A stretch of DNA of 64,000 nucleotides from JBBDMX01 sp040878035 (GCA_040878035.1 JBBDMX010000096.1:3053-67052), one strand, 5' to 3'; counted from the stretch's first letter, positions 8,647 to 17,690 are shown. Numbers and translations are program-made. The notes: generated by a model from the letters alone, not told the origin.

Positions 8647-9974
8647 GGGGCACGCTCCTCAAAAGGCCCCGCATTGCCAGCGTACAAACTATTCGGGCTT
8701 GCGAATCCCGCAGGCACCCGCTCAATGCTCGAGGCTGACCGCACCGGGCTGACTGCTTGTCCGACAACTTGGCGATCGATTCTGCTGACGAGAATCAACA
8801 GGCCAAAGAAGACCGGCGAGCCGAGCATCGAGCCTTGCTTGCAGGTCAAGATCAGTTCGAAGATCACCAGCCCGGCCAGGGTCACGACTAGACCACGTGC
8901 TTCGTTGAAGTCCCGGCAACGCTGATAGAGCTGCCACAGCGCCCTGGCGGTCAGGACCAGGATCGCCAGGTAAAGGGTGAAACCCACCAGCCCCAGCTCG
9001 GCCAGAATCTCTCCCGGCACGAAATGCGGATAGTAGCCAACTAGCTTGAAGGATGCCGAACTGCCCAGGCCCATCACCCAACGGGCGGGCCCGGCATTGG
9101 CCCATGCCGCCAACACCTGTCCGACCATATCCATGCGCCCCCCGGCATAGGCCTCCTGCATGCTGGCAATGTCCCATCGGCCGTCCGTGGCAAACTGCGT
9201 CATGATCCAGTAGGCCACGGTTCCAAACACCGCCATCGCCGTCATGGCTCCGAACCAGCCGCTCAGACGCTTGAGTCGCCGCGAGAACGGCAAGAAGACC
9301 GCGATACAGACGATCATGGCCAGCACCTGCCCCCGCGATCCGCTCCGCACGCCAATGTAAAGCGCCAAGGCCAGGAGAAACCAGCGCATCACCTGCCACA
9401 CCCGCGCGACGCCCGCATAATTCATCAGAACGACGATGATGGCGACCTGACCCGCCAGCGACGCAATCGCCAGGGGATTACCTCCCTCGCCTCCCGGCCC
9501 CAACTCCAGGATCACGCTGCGCCCCTGCCACTCTGCACGACTCATAAGCGCCAACAGCGCCGCGCCCAGGAGAAGCACCGTCCAGAAGGCGTCGCGAACA
9601 TCACGCATATTCACCATGCAAAGGGGCATCAGCACACAAAATGCGCCGAGATAAGGGGCGAAACGAACGATCTGGGCGATCGTCTCCGTGCGATCGACGC
9701 TCCACAAGGTGGATGCCGCAGCCCAGGCCAACAGGCCCAGGACAAGCCATCCGACCGGGGGATAGCGCACCGCCCGCAGGCGCCCGCGCACGAACAGGGC
9801 TGCTGCCGTGAACAGAACCAAGAGCGCGGTGGCGTAGTTGACGGCTGTCTGGTGAACGCCGAACCACGCGCTATGGGCCTGGAGCGCTTGTTCCAGCCCA
9901 TAGGTGCAAAGCAGCACCCCGATCGCCACGCCCGGGCGAAACAAGGCAAGTACGCCGCCACCGACGATCACCAC
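8643..9974 (-). CDS. O-antigen ligase / polymerase-like membrane protein
   Basis: 443 residues with about 10-12 predicted membrane helices and a large periplasmic loop in the second half (around TDGRWDIASMQEAYAGGRMD to FVPGEILAELG), as in Wzy_C/WaaL proteins. The RSGSRGQ segment sits where such proteins carry conserved arginines. It would polymerise or ligate lipid-linked glycan in the periplasm. The start is uncertain: GTG at 9974 is used, with another GTG one codon upstream; the open frame continues upstream through hydrophobic codons without an ATG, so the N-terminal helix may be longer. Confidence 0.75.
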   Translation of the reverse strand: MVIVGGGVLALFRPGVAIGVLLCTYGLEQALQAHSAWFGVHQTAVNYATALLVLFTAAALFVRGRLRAVRYPPVGWLVLGLLAWAAASTLWSVDRTETIAQIVRFAPYLGAFCVLMPLCMVNMRDVRDAFWTVLLLGAALLALMSRAEWQGRSVILELGPGGEGGNPLAIASLAGQVAIIVVLMNYAGVARVWQVMRWFLLALALYIGVRSGSRGQVLAMIVCIAVFLPFSRRLKRLSGWFGAMTAMAVFGTVAYWIMTQFATDGRWDIASMQEAYAGGRMDMVGQVLAAWANAGPARWVMGLGSSASFKLVGYYPHFVPGEILAELGLVGFTLYLAILVLTARALWQLYQRCRDFNEARGLVVTLAGLVIFELILTCKQGSMLGSPVFFGLLILVSRIDRQVVGQAVSPVRSASSIERVPAGFASPNSLYAGNAGPFEERAP

Positions 9975-10080
9975 CGCGAATAAGGCGAACCAGACGATAC
10001 GAACACTCCTGAATAAGCTGCCTGACGGACCGCAGCGTGCTTCCTAACCATCGGGAAAATGAGCGGTGGACCGAGCGAAA

Positions 10081-10086
10081 ATTATA
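10081..10086 (-). promoter_or_regulatory. possible -10 element for the minus-strand glycan genes
   Basis: On the minus strand the bases read TATAAT, about 107 bp upstream of the O-antigen ligase-like start and downstream of the GT2 gene stop. No convincing -35 lies 17 bp upstream, so this is a weak call. Confidence 0.3.
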
Positions 10087-10137
10087 GTCGGGCGGCTCGT
10101 CGTCGTTCGTGTCGCCATAGGAAAACGGTACCTGCGA

Positions 10138-11016
10138 TCAGCCCGTCTCAGGTTTCTTCCGTACCCCCTGTGCTTTCCCGGCCATTCGTGCCAACTGCAA
10201 CTTCTGCCGGTACAGCAGGCTGATCATGTACTCGTAGCTGGCCATGAGCATGGCCAGGTCCCAGCCGGCCCGGCCGTCGAGAAAGCCCATCCGCGCGATG
10301 TACATGTAGAGGAATCGCCACAAGGGCCGCCAGGGCAGGCGCGGCCAGATTTTGCGGCGGAGCCACTGCCGCACGCGCAGCATGTCGCGGAAGAGCCGGG
10401 CCGCCTCGGCGCCCTGGCTGTGGCCGGTACGCATCTTCACCCACTCGTCGCTCTCCAGGTCGGCATAGCGGATGTGCTTGGCGATGTACTGTGAGATGGT
10501 CTCCAGCCGCACGTGCAGCATCTGGTGCCTGAGGTAGGCCGTCGGGCCGTCGCAGAGCATGTGTTCGTGGACCGACCGGTCCTCATAGCGGCACTTGCCG
10601 CGCTGGAAGAAGCGCATGTTCCAGGAAGGGTAAAGCCCGCCGTGGCGGATCGGCCGGCCCATGAAGAGCATGAGGCGATTGACGAAGTAGCCGGCCGCGG
10701 CGTCGGGCCGTTGCGCGATCGCCAGGCATTCGCGGCGAAGAGCCGGCGTGATTCGCTCGTCCGCATCCAGAATGAACACCCATCTGCCCTGAAAAGGCAG
10801 GTTGTCCAGGCCCCAGTTTTTCTGGCGGGCGTAGCCTTCCCAGGCATGGTCCACGACCGTGGCGCCGGCCTGTCGCGCGAGTTCCTGGGTTCCATCGGTG
10901 CTCAACGAGTCGAGCACAAAGACGGCCCCAAGTTGCCGGGCATTACTGACCGCTTCGGTGATGTTCACCGACTCATTATGGGTAGGAATGAGAATCTCAA
11001 TCAGCGGCAACGTCAT
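10138..11016 (-). CDS. GT2 family glycosyltransferase (WaaE/KdtX-like), first of a pair
   Basis: 292 residues from the ATG at 11016, whose ATGA overlaps the stop of the upstream paralog. GT-A fold: IEILIPTHNES at the N-terminus, VLDSLSTDGTQELA, and the metal-binding FILDADERITP. The C-terminal WRFLYMYIARMGFLDGRAGW matches the tail of family 2 enzymes of the WaaE/KdtX type and the same tail in the upstream gene. It is an inverting transferase, likely membrane-associated. Specificity is not readable. Confidence 0.87.
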   Translation of the reverse strand: MTLPLIEILIPTHNESVNITEAVSNARQLGAVFVLDSLSTDGTQELARQAGATVVDHAWEGYARQKNWGLDNLPFQGRWVFILDADERITPALRRECLAIAQRPDAAAGYFVNRLMLFMGRPIRHGGLYPSWNMRFFQRGKCRYEDRSVHEHMLCDGPTAYLRHQMLHVRLETISQYIAKHIRYADLESDEWVKMRTGHSQGAEAARLFRDMLRVRQWLRRKIWPRLPWRPLWRFLYMYIARMGFLDGRAGWDLAMLMASYEYMISLLYRQKLQLARMAGKAQGVRKKPETG

Positions 11017-11978
11017 GGCTCTGACTCCTGGAGTAGAGCCTGAGCCGCCATCTTGGTACGTGCGGGCCATTGGGCCATGTATTCACGCATCTTCAGGGCG
11101 ATCCAGTACTCGTACATGGAGATCATCGCCGCGTATTGAAAGCCAGCCCGGCCATCCAGAAAGCCGGCCTTGAGAACGTACATGTAGAGGAAACGCACCA
11201 CTCCCCGGTTGGGCAGAAAGAAACTCAGGTTCTTCAGGGCTCGACGCCGCCGGCCAGGATTGCCGTGCAGGATGTCCTGGCACTGGGCCCACAGCGAGTG
11301 CTCCCTGACACGCACGCCTTCTTGAGCCTCCATTGCCGAGTAGGAGTTGTGTTTTCCCAGCCAAGGCTGTAGCCCCTTGTTGAAGCTGAAGTGGATGAAG
11401 TGCTCGTGCAGATCACCCAGCGAACCGTCGATGACCGGATGGGCGTTGACTTGCCGATCTTCGTAGCGAATATGCGGCGGCTGAAAATAACGGATGATCC
11501 ACACGGGGTAGATGCCCCCGTAGCGGAGCCATCTGCCCATGAACATGTTCTGGTAGCGCACTCGGTAGGCCACGTGCGGCTGCTGGGGATCGTTGGCCAC
11601 GCGGATCAGTTCGTCACGAAGCTCCGGCGTGATGCGCTCGTCGGCATCGGAGTAGTAAACCCAGCGATGCTTGAACTGAATATTGTCGAGTGCCCAGTTG
11701 CTGTGCTTGGACCAGGTGTCAAAGTGGCGCTGCACCACGCGCACGTTGGGAAAGCTCCGGGCGATCTCCACCGTGCGGTCCGTGGAGTAGCTATCGAGCA
11801 CCACCACGTCGTCGCTGAAGCTCAAGGTCTCCAGGCAAGCGGCAATGTTGATCTCCTCGTCCTTGGTCAGAACCAGCACGCTGGGCAGATCGTGCCCGAT
11901 CGTGACGATAGCGGCGACAGGGGATTCGCGGACGGCGACGGCGGTTACGGACACGATTCTCTCCAACGCTGATGGCAC
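11013..11978 (-). CDS. GT2 family glycosyltransferase (WaaE/KdtX-like), second of a pair
   Basis: 321 residues. SVLVLTKDEEINIAACLETL opens the GT-A domain, YSDADERITPE is the DXD-containing motif, and the C-terminus has VRFLYMYVLKAGFLDGRAGF. It is a tandem paralog of 10138-11016 and coupled to it by a 4-bp ATGA overlap. The first 28 residues are poorly conserved in type and the true start may lie slightly downstream. Confidence 0.86.
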   Translation of the reverse strand: MPSALERIVSVTAVAVRESPVAAIVTIGHDLPSVLVLTKDEEINIAACLETLSFSDDVVVLDSYSTDRTVEIARSFPNVRVVQRHFDTWSKHSNWALDNIQFKHRWVYYSDADERITPELRDELIRVANDPQQPHVAYRVRYQNMFMGRWLRYGGIYPVWIIRYFQPPHIRYEDRQVNAHPVIDGSLGDLHEHFIHFSFNKGLQPWLGKHNSYSAMEAQEGVRVREHSLWAQCQDILHGNPGRRRRALKNLSFFLPNRGVVRFLYMYVLKAGFLDGRAGFQYAAMISMYEYWIALKMREYMAQWPARTKMAAQALLQESEP

Positions 11979-11984
11979 TACAGG

Positions 11985-12602
11985 TCACGTGACGGCCAGA
12001 CGCGGCTTGATGATGCGGGCCGGGTTACCGGCTACAACCATGCCCGCCGGCACATTCTTGACCACCACCGCTCGCGCGCCAACCACTGCGTTATCGCCGA
12101 TAGCCACATTTGGGCCGATGAAGGCCCCTGCACAAATCCACACACCATGTCCAACGCCGATCGGGCATCGTTGAAGTGGCAGGTCAGACTTCGTGTAGTC
12201 GTGTGTCCCGGCACAGATATACACGTCCTGCGACACCACCGTATGGCTGCCTATCGTCACCGCGCCAAGATTGTACACGGTGACGTTCTCGGAAAGCATG
12301 CTGTGGTCGCCCATCGACAGCAGCCAGGGATGCATGATCCGTGTCGAGGCTTTGGTGCCGGCGGTGGTTGCCATCCTGGCCCCGAACAACCTCAGCCAGA
12401 AGCACCGCCAGCCGTGGGCTCGCCGTGGACTGGGACGAATCAGCAGCATTTGCACCCAACCCCAGAGGAAGCGCCGGATGTATTCGGAGCGGCTGTAGGG
12501 GTAGGCGGCACACTGGTCCAGTCGCTGAAAAATCGCCAGCGAGCACGAAGCCCGAACATCCCGCAACTCCCGACTCTCCGTTGGTGCTGTCGAATGCTGC
12601 AT
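11985..12602 (-). CDS. WcaF-like hexapeptide acyltransferase
   Basis: 205 residues. From about residue 105 it shows left-handed beta-helix hexapeptide repeats (VTVYNLGAVTIGSHTVVSQ, IGVGHGVWICAGAFIGPNVAIGDNAVVGARAVVV) and ends NVPAGMVVAGNPARIIK, a classic LbH acetyltransferase C-terminus. The order and the THDY segment are those of the colanic-acid WcaF family, which O-acetylates exopolysaccharide sugars using acetyl-CoA. It sits just upstream of the GT2 pair on the same strand. Confidence 0.85.
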   Translation of the reverse strand: MQHSTAPTESRELRDVRASCSLAIFQRLDQCAAYPYSRSEYIRRFLWGWVQMLLIRPSPRRAHGWRCFWLRLFGARMATTAGTKASTRIMHPWLLSMGDHSMLSENVTVYNLGAVTIGSHTVVSQDVYICAGTHDYTKSDLPLQRCPIGVGHGVWICAGAFIGPNVAIGDNAVVGARAVVVKNVPAGMVVAGNPARIIKPRLAVT

Positions 12603-12751
12603 CTTCCTGCCTCACTGTCCTATCTGGGTGGTCGCAACGACTGTCGGGGAACCAAGCAAACCGACCATTGGAGATTATATTGCCTAGCGGGTGACCATGA
12701 ATCGATGTATATTTGCATGATTGCCGATTCTTGCCGTAGGGATGCTGCCTC

Positions 12752-13474
12752 ATGAAGTCTCAGGACGTGAAGATTATTGGAACCGCGCGGTCGCAGGATG
12801 TCCTCCGTAATATGCTCCGCCGGCGGCAGCCGGGTAGAATTTTGGACGCCGCCGCCGGCGAAGGGGCGCTGGCACTTCTCCTGAAAGAGCACGGCTGGGA
12901 CGTTCATTGCGTCGATATCGATCCGGGCAATTTCCAGGCCAAAGACCTACCCTTTACGCAAGCCGATCTTAACCGCCAGCTACCATTTCCGGACGCTAGT
13001 TTCGACGTGGTCGTGTGTGTTAATGCATTGCACCGCCTGTTCAACCCCGGTGGCGCGATACGCGAGTTTGCCCGCATTGTTCGCCCCGGAGGCGTGATAT
13101 ACCTTAACATCCCGAATTTTGCGTCCATTGATCGTCGTGTGCGGTTCTTCTTCTGCGGATCGCTAGAGACCTCGACGAATGAAGGGTCAGTCCGCCAGAC
13201 AATTGAAGCCCCCGAAGCACATGTGCGAATGCACTTGTTGTTCCCACAGGTGGCCAATATCCTCCAGTCTGCAGGTTTGCATATCACTCGGTTGGAGCCC
13301 GTGGACGTGCGTGCGAAACACCGTCTGTTATGCCCGTTGGCTTGGCTCGCGCGAATGGGGGCGCTGATCGTCCCCTCGTCGCGTCGAAGCCGCGATTTTG
13401 TTGGAAGCACCAACTCGAGTGCGATTTGTCCAGGCGGTGTCTACCTCCTCATTGAGGCCGCGCGATCGACGTGA
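12752..13474 (+). CDS. class I SAM-dependent methyltransferase
   Basis: 240 residues, Methyltransf_11 type. Motif I is ILDAAAGEGALA, the acidic loop end is HCVDIDP, and FDVVVCVNALHRL followed by REFARIVRPGGVIYLNIPN are motifs II-III. The divergent arrangement with the acyltransferase gene leaves a 149-bp shared promoter region (12603-12751). A role in methylating a glycan precursor or lipid is inferred from context only. Confidence 0.8.
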   Translation: MKSQDVKIIGTARSQDVLRNMLRRRQPGRILDAAAGEGALALLLKEHGWDVHCVDIDPGNFQAKDLPFTQADLNRQLPFPDASFDVVVCVNALHRLFNPGGAIREFARIVRPGGVIYLNIPNFASIDRRVRFFFCGSLETSTNEGSVRQTIEAPEAHVRMHLLFPQVANILQSAGLHITRLEPVDVRAKHRLLCPLAWLARMGALIVPSSRRSRDFVGSTNSSAICPGGVYLLIEAARST

Positions 13475-13511
13475 TAGACGAGACCAAAGATTCCAAGGTG
13501 ATGGACATTCG

Positions 13512-14408
13512 CTAGAGATACCCGAGCGTGTGCAAGACGGGCTGAAGGATCGGTAGGGCGCCGTCAATCTCTACGACGGGCCGATCTAGGGTTTTCGCGG
13601 CCATCGGAAGTCTGTGCACGCTATCGGCCAGGCCGACAATGGCGGCTTGACTCATTGGAAGATCCAGCGCATGGGCAATCTTGGCGAACCATGGGAGTGG
13701 CTCGGCGTTGAGGTCCTCTATCCGCACCTGGACCCACCTGCTGCAAGGCACCTGCGTCAGGCCTGAGATGCAAGTCTGAACTGTGATTGCCCATTGTTTG
13801 CCGGCGACCTGCACGGGCGATAAGTTGTCCAAGTCCCTGCGCCAGCCGGGATAGCGAATGCCGATCCAACGCGGCGGACGCCGCCCAAAGTATCGCCGCG
13901 TCAGGCCCGAGAGCACACCAGGTATGCGGGCCGGCAATTCGTGCCACGGGGTAAGGCGCAACTGTGCCCGCATGCGCTTGCGAGCCCCGGTGTCCGCAAA
14001 GTGGTAATACTTGGACTCTAACGTGTGCAGCCCCAGCATGTCCTGAATGGCGGAACGACCGTCGCGCACCATGTGCAGAATTCTTGCTTCGGGCAGGATG
14101 CGCAGCACCATCGGCAGCTTCATCGCCACTAATGGGCTACACATGACCAGTCGGCGGTTGCCATGGGCACGCTGATAATCGACCAGCGCACGTCGCACCC
14201 GCCAGATGACCCATGGACGAGCATCTGCCTCAGTCGCCAAGTCATGTCTACGGTAGGCATGCCCCATGCGCCAAAGAGCGTTCGGTTCCTCCCAGTGCGT
14301 GAGGTCGCAGTTCTGACTGATCAGTCTGGCGACAGTGGTCTTGCCTGATCTCATCGCCCCGGTCACCAAGATTGGAGGTAACAGTTGAGCCATCGCGGAG
14401 TCTGCCAA
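13512..14408 (-). CDS. sulfotransferase family protein
   Basis: 298 residues. PAPS-binding loop VTGAMRSGKTTVARLI near residue 16 (a lysine follows the SG, as in many Sulfotransfer_3 proteins), HMVRDGRSAIQDMLG matches the 3'-phosphate-binding RDGR motif. This is the second sulfotransferase of the glycan locus, convergent with the methyltransferase at 12752-13474. Confidence 0.8.
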   Translation of the reverse strand: MADSAMAQLLPPILVTGAMRSGKTTVARLISQNCDLTHWEEPNALWRMGHAYRRHDLATEADARPWVIWRVRRALVDYQRAHGNRRLVMCSPLVAMKLPMVLRILPEARILHMVRDGRSAIQDMLGLHTLESKYYHFADTGARKRMRAQLRLTPWHELPARIPGVLSGLTRRYFGRRPPRWIGIRYPGWRRDLDNLSPVQVAGKQWAITVQTCISGLTQVPCSRWVQVRIEDLNAEPLPWFAKIAHALDLPMSQAAIVGLADSVHRLPMAAKTLDRPVVEIDGALPILQPVLHTLGYL

Positions 14409-15087
14409 GCAGGCGGTGTGTCTTACATCTAGGGAGCCAAACAGGTGAACTTGCTGCCAAACTCAACCACAGGTGGAGATTGATGATCGACAGCGGTCGA
14501 GTTCGGCGATGCGGGGAGCTGGGAAGTACGCACGATCGACATATCCGTGGGACCAAGTATATCGGTCCCGGTCGCGCCCTTCCATCATCCGCGCAGCTAG
14601 CCGCGCAGACTCCAAGGCAGTTGATCCGCAGATGACCCCGATTTCCACAGACTTGGAGTACCGAATCCCTTCTTTCATCTGCGCACATCTGCGCAATCCG
14701 CGGATAGCCTCCTTCTGTCGTCTTGCTGCTCCCATCCGCGTTTCTCCGCGTTCATCCGCGGCTGATTTGTCGCTGTTTCAGGCGCGGAAAAAAATATTTC
14801 CGCGGACGCTAAAGTCACGCCGGGCCTTGCCGATATCGGGTAATGGCAAGGGCCTGTGAAAAACAACAGGCGCTTCGGGATTCCGGAGGTTCCGGCGATT
14901 CTGAGGGGTTCCTGGGGAAAGCCGGGGGCCGGGGGGCCGGGCCTGATCGGGGGATCCGGGGGGCATCCGGGGATTCCGGGGGCCCCTCTCAAGATCCGGG
15001 ACCTCTGGACTTTTCGAAGCGCCACATTCAACTTCCGGGCACGTCTTTGCCCTACGCCGGTGCCCGGGGAAGCAAGGAGTATCAGTC
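14409..15087. other. 679-bp gene-free stretch rich in dispersed repeats
   Basis: No gene supported. At about 14685-14780 there are several variants of ATCCGCG / TCTGCGCA text (for example TTCATCCGCGGCTGATTTG), related to stretches at 15771-15805 and 17738-17880. At about 14875-15005 there is a G-rich tract of repeated ATCCGGGG / ATTCCGGG units, which recurs at 16318-16385 and, inverted, at 40960-41025. Open frames over the G-rich tract translate as pseudo-collagen (GXX) and are artefacts. Confidence 0.7.
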
Positions 15088-15753
15088 ATGGCTCAGTCGT
15101 ACATTCCAGGTCAGGACGCCGCGTCGCTTCAGTGGATGCAGGCCTTCGCCGGGGGCATTGCCGCCAGCCCCTCGACGTACATGCTGGCCGCCGCGGACGC
15201 CACGGCGATCAGCAATGCAGTGGGCGCCTTTGCCGCGGCCCTGGCCACGGCGGTGGACCCGCAGACGCGTACGCCGGTGACGGTCAACGTCAAGGACACG
15301 GCCCGCAACGCCGCCGAGCAGATCTGCCGGCAGTACGCGGTGGTGATCAAGAACAACGGCGGCATCAGCGATGCGGCCAAGATCGCCATTGGCGTGCGGC
15401 CGGTGAATCCCAGCCGGGAGCCGATCCCCTGTCCGCAGTCGTCGCCGCTCTTGAACGTGATCGCCGCGACGCCCGGGGCGCAGACGGTGCGTTACTCGGA
15501 CACGAGCACGCCCGACTCCAAGTCCAAGCCGTTCGGCGCTTCGGAGTTGCAGTTGTTCATCGCCATCGGCGATGCGCCGACGGTGGACGAAGACGCGGCG
15601 CAGTTCTACGGCAAGTTCACCAGGAACCCGGTGGGCGTGGCCTTTGCGCCCCAGGACGACGGCAAGGTGGCGACCTACTTCGCCCGCTGGGCCTCCCGCC
15701 GCGGCGAGGTCGGGCCGTGGTCGCTGCCGGTGAGCATGCGCATCGCCGCGTAA
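15088..15753 (+). CDS. conserved protein of unknown function
   Basis: 221 residues, preceded by a strong Shine-Dalgarno (AAGGAG). Opening MAQSYIPGQDAASLQWMQAF, then an Ala-rich helical domain (residues ~10-110) and a C-terminal beta-rich part with YFARWASRRGEVGPWS near the end, a fibronectin-like terminal strand. I recall similar proteins, also unnamed, in Planctomycetota and Verrucomicrobiota, but no function is known to me. It is first of three consecutive genes with strong ribosome binding sites and repeat-laden spacers. Confidence 0.75.
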   Translation: MAQSYIPGQDAASLQWMQAFAGGIAASPSTYMLAAADATAISNAVGAFAAALATAVDPQTRTPVTVNVKDTARNAAEQICRQYAVVIKNNGGISDAAKIAIGVRPVNPSREPIPCPQSSPLLNVIAATPGAQTVRYSDTSTPDSKSKPFGASELQLFIAIGDAPTVDEDAAQFYGKFTRNPVGVAFAPQDDGKVATYFARWASRRGEVGPWSLPVSMRIAA

Positions 15754-15930
15754 TTCACAAGACGCTCGGATTATCCGCAGATTGCGCAGATTGACGCGGA
15801 TTTTGCGGCAAGGCCAGTGTGCGCTGTATCGCGGCAAACTGGTGCTCATCAGTGCAATCCGTGAACGTTCTTCGTGTTCTTTGTGTCTTTGTGGTTATGA
15901 ATCTTTCACAACTGGAAAAGGAGCAACATC

Positions 15931-16284
15931 ATGGCAGTCTTAGCAAGAAATGTTTCCCATCGTCGCAGCAGGCGGAGAAACCTGGCGGTGAATCAACCGC
16001 AGCCGACGACGCCGATCTACATCACGGGCGGCGCGGTGACCGGATCGGTGCTGACGCTGACGTTTGACCAGGCGGTCACGCTCGAAGGGACGCCCGGGAT
16101 CACCTCGGCGGCTCATCCCGTCGCCACGCCGGTCAGCGCCGTGCAGACCGCGCCGAACGTGGTGGATATCACGTTCAGCGCCGTCATCGAGGGCGCGTTG
16201 ATGCTGAGCATTCCGTTCCGCGACCCGGCGATCCGCAACGCCGCGGGCGGTTACGTCACGGGGACAGAAGCCACCATCGGTTGA
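15931..16284 (+). CDS. small beta-rich protein of unknown function
   Basis: 117 residues with a strong ribosome binding site (AAAAGGAG, 7 bases before ATG). A basic N-terminus (HRRSRRRN) is followed by a beta-strand-rich segment (GGAVTGSVLTLTFDQAVTLEG, DITFSAVIEGALMLSIPF) resembling Ig-like or bacterial surface-domain strands. No signal peptide or membrane segment. It follows 15088-15753 and may work with it; the function is unknown. Confidence 0.65.
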   Translation: MAVLARNVSHRRSRRRNLAVNQPQPTTPIYITGGAVTGSVLTLTFDQAVTLEGTPGITSAAHPVATPVSAVQTAPNVVDITFSAVIEGALMLSIPFRDPAIRNAAGGYVTGTEATIG

Positions 16285-16496
16285 CGTGGTGACCGTCCGG
16301 GGAAAGCCCCGGACTTGCCTCGCGGGCATCCGGGGGATCCGGGGATTCGGGGGATTCCGGGGCGTTCCAGGGGGACCGGGCCGGCGGACTTGCGCCCCGC
16401 AGGGCGGTGGGCTTCACTCACGGCTCGTGNNNNNNNNNNCGGACTTGCGCCGGCCCGGCACCCTCCCATCGCATCATTCTTTGTGGGAGGTCTGTC
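16285..16496. other. G-rich repeat tract and 10-base scaffold gap
   Basis: Contains ATCCGGGG-type repeats and the assembly gap (Ns at 16430-16439). A CGGACTTGCGCC string occurs on both sides of the gap (about 16385 and 16440), so the gap may have collapsed or broken at a repeat. No gene crosses it convincingly. Confidence 0.8.
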
Positions 16497-17690
16497 ATGT
16501 CGGACACCATCCATGCAAGTTCACCCGTGCAAGCCCCGGATCGGCCTCGCGGGGTTTCGATCGCGGTGGCGCCGACGCCGCGCCTGCCGATCCGTGTGCG
16601 CGTCGCCGTGGCCGCCGACCTGCCGTTCATCGATCAGCTCCAGAAGATGCACTCGCACATGGTCGGCTGGTCGCCCACCAAACAGCTCGAAGCGAACATC
16701 GCCGCCGGGCATGTGCTGATCGCCGAGGCGCCTGCTGATGGCGCGTGCGTGAACAATGGTGATACTCCGATGTCCCCTCACCCCAGCCCTCTCCCCGGGG
16801 GAGAGGGGGTTCAGATGGGCTACTGCATTTCCCGCGATCAATACATGAAGCGCGACGATGTGGGCATCGTGTATCAGCTCAACGTGCTGCCGCTGCGGCA
16901 ACGGCACCTGGTCGGGGCGTCGCTCATCAAAGCCGTGTTCGAGCGGGCCGCGTATGGGTGCAGGCTGTTCTCGTGCTGGTGCGCCCAGGACATCCAGGCC
17001 AACTATTTCTGGGAGTCAATCGGCTTTGTTCCCCTGGCGTTCCGCACCGGGTCGCGGAGCAAGCAGCGCATCCACATCTTCTGGCAGCGGCGGGTGCGCG
17101 AGGATGATGACCGCACGCCGTATTGGTTTCCCGCGCAGACGAGTGCGGGCGCGGTGGCGGAGGATCGGCTGGTGCTGCCGATCCCGCCGGGCACGCATTG
17201 GCGCGACGCCAAGCCGGTGGTGCTGCCGGGGGTGGCGGATGCCCCGCCAGAGCCGGCGCTGCCCAAACTGCTGCCGGGCGGCGCGCCGGTGCGGACGCGG
17301 CCGGAGGCTGAGGCTTGGGGGGGGCCGAAGATGACGCGAGCGCAGGTCGCCGCCATTGCCCGCAGCAAGTCGAAACATCTGGGCGGTGTGCCGGCAGGCA
17401 AAGCCGCGATCATCACCGCCAGCGGTGTGCGCTACTTGGACCGCGCCGATGCCCTTGCGTTGCCGGACGAGGCCCAAGCGGCCAAGCCGAAACCCAAACG
17501 CCCGCGCCAACCGCGGCAGAAGAACGATCCGCAATACGTGGCCGCGGCCCGCGAGCTGCGCGACCGGTACCTCGAGCATGTCAACACCGGCCGAATGCTG
17601 CCTTCGGCGCAGGGCAAATACGATGTGAGTCGAGCGCTGGAGGCTTCGCCCATGGCCCTGAAGCAGATGCCGTTGCTCAAGTCGGCGTAA
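16497..17690 (+). CDS. GNAT-domain protein with basic C-terminal extension and an in-frame repeat insertion
   Basis: 397 residues starting at ATG 16497 behind GGGAGG. Residues ~30-190 form an N-acetyltransferase (GNAT)-like domain: RVAVAADLPFIDQLQKMHS, YQLNVLPLRQRHLVGASLIKAVFERA, SCWCAQDIQANYFWESIGFVPL. The rest is proline-rich with a basic KPKPKRPRQPRQK stretch and a short conserved-looking tail. Near residues 91-105 a peptide MSPHPSPLPGGEG is encoded by a dispersed palindromic repeat that has entered the domain in frame. Third of the 15088-17690 trio; its substrate is unknown. Confidence 0.7.
   Translation: MSDTIHASSPVQAPDRPRGVSIAVAPTPRLPIRVRVAVAADLPFIDQLQKMHSHMVGWSPTKQLEANIAAGHVLIAEAPADGACVNNGDTPMSPHPSPLPGGEGVQMGYCISRDQYMKRDDVGIVYQLNVLPLRQRHLVGASLIKAVFERAAYGCRLFSCWCAQDIQANYFWESIGFVPLAFRTGSRSKQRIHIFWQRRVREDDDRTPYWFPAQTSAGAVAEDRLVLPIPPGTHWRDAKPVVLPGVADAPPEPALPKLLPGGAPVRTRPEAEAWGGPKMTRAQVAAIARSKSKHLGGVPAGKAAIITASGVRYLDRADALALPDEAQAAKPKPKRPRQPRQKNDPQYVAAARELRDRYLEHVNTGRMLPSAQGKYDVSRALEASPMALKQMPLLKSA
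16770..16813 (+). repeat. palindromic CCCTCTCCCC/GGGGAGAGGG element inside a coding region
   Basis: The sequence CCCTCACCCCAGCCCTCTCC is followed by a GGGGGAGAGGGGG arm. The same element family is seen at 63818-63860 and 63919-63950 near the right end of the window, both at or after the end of a gene. Here it lies wholly within the GNAT gene and keeps the reading frame. Confidence 0.85.

Noticed and set aside
14843..15280. Collagen-like (GXX) open frame
   Set aside because: It is the translation of the G-rich ATCCGGGG repeat tract and overlaps a better-supported gene in another frame.
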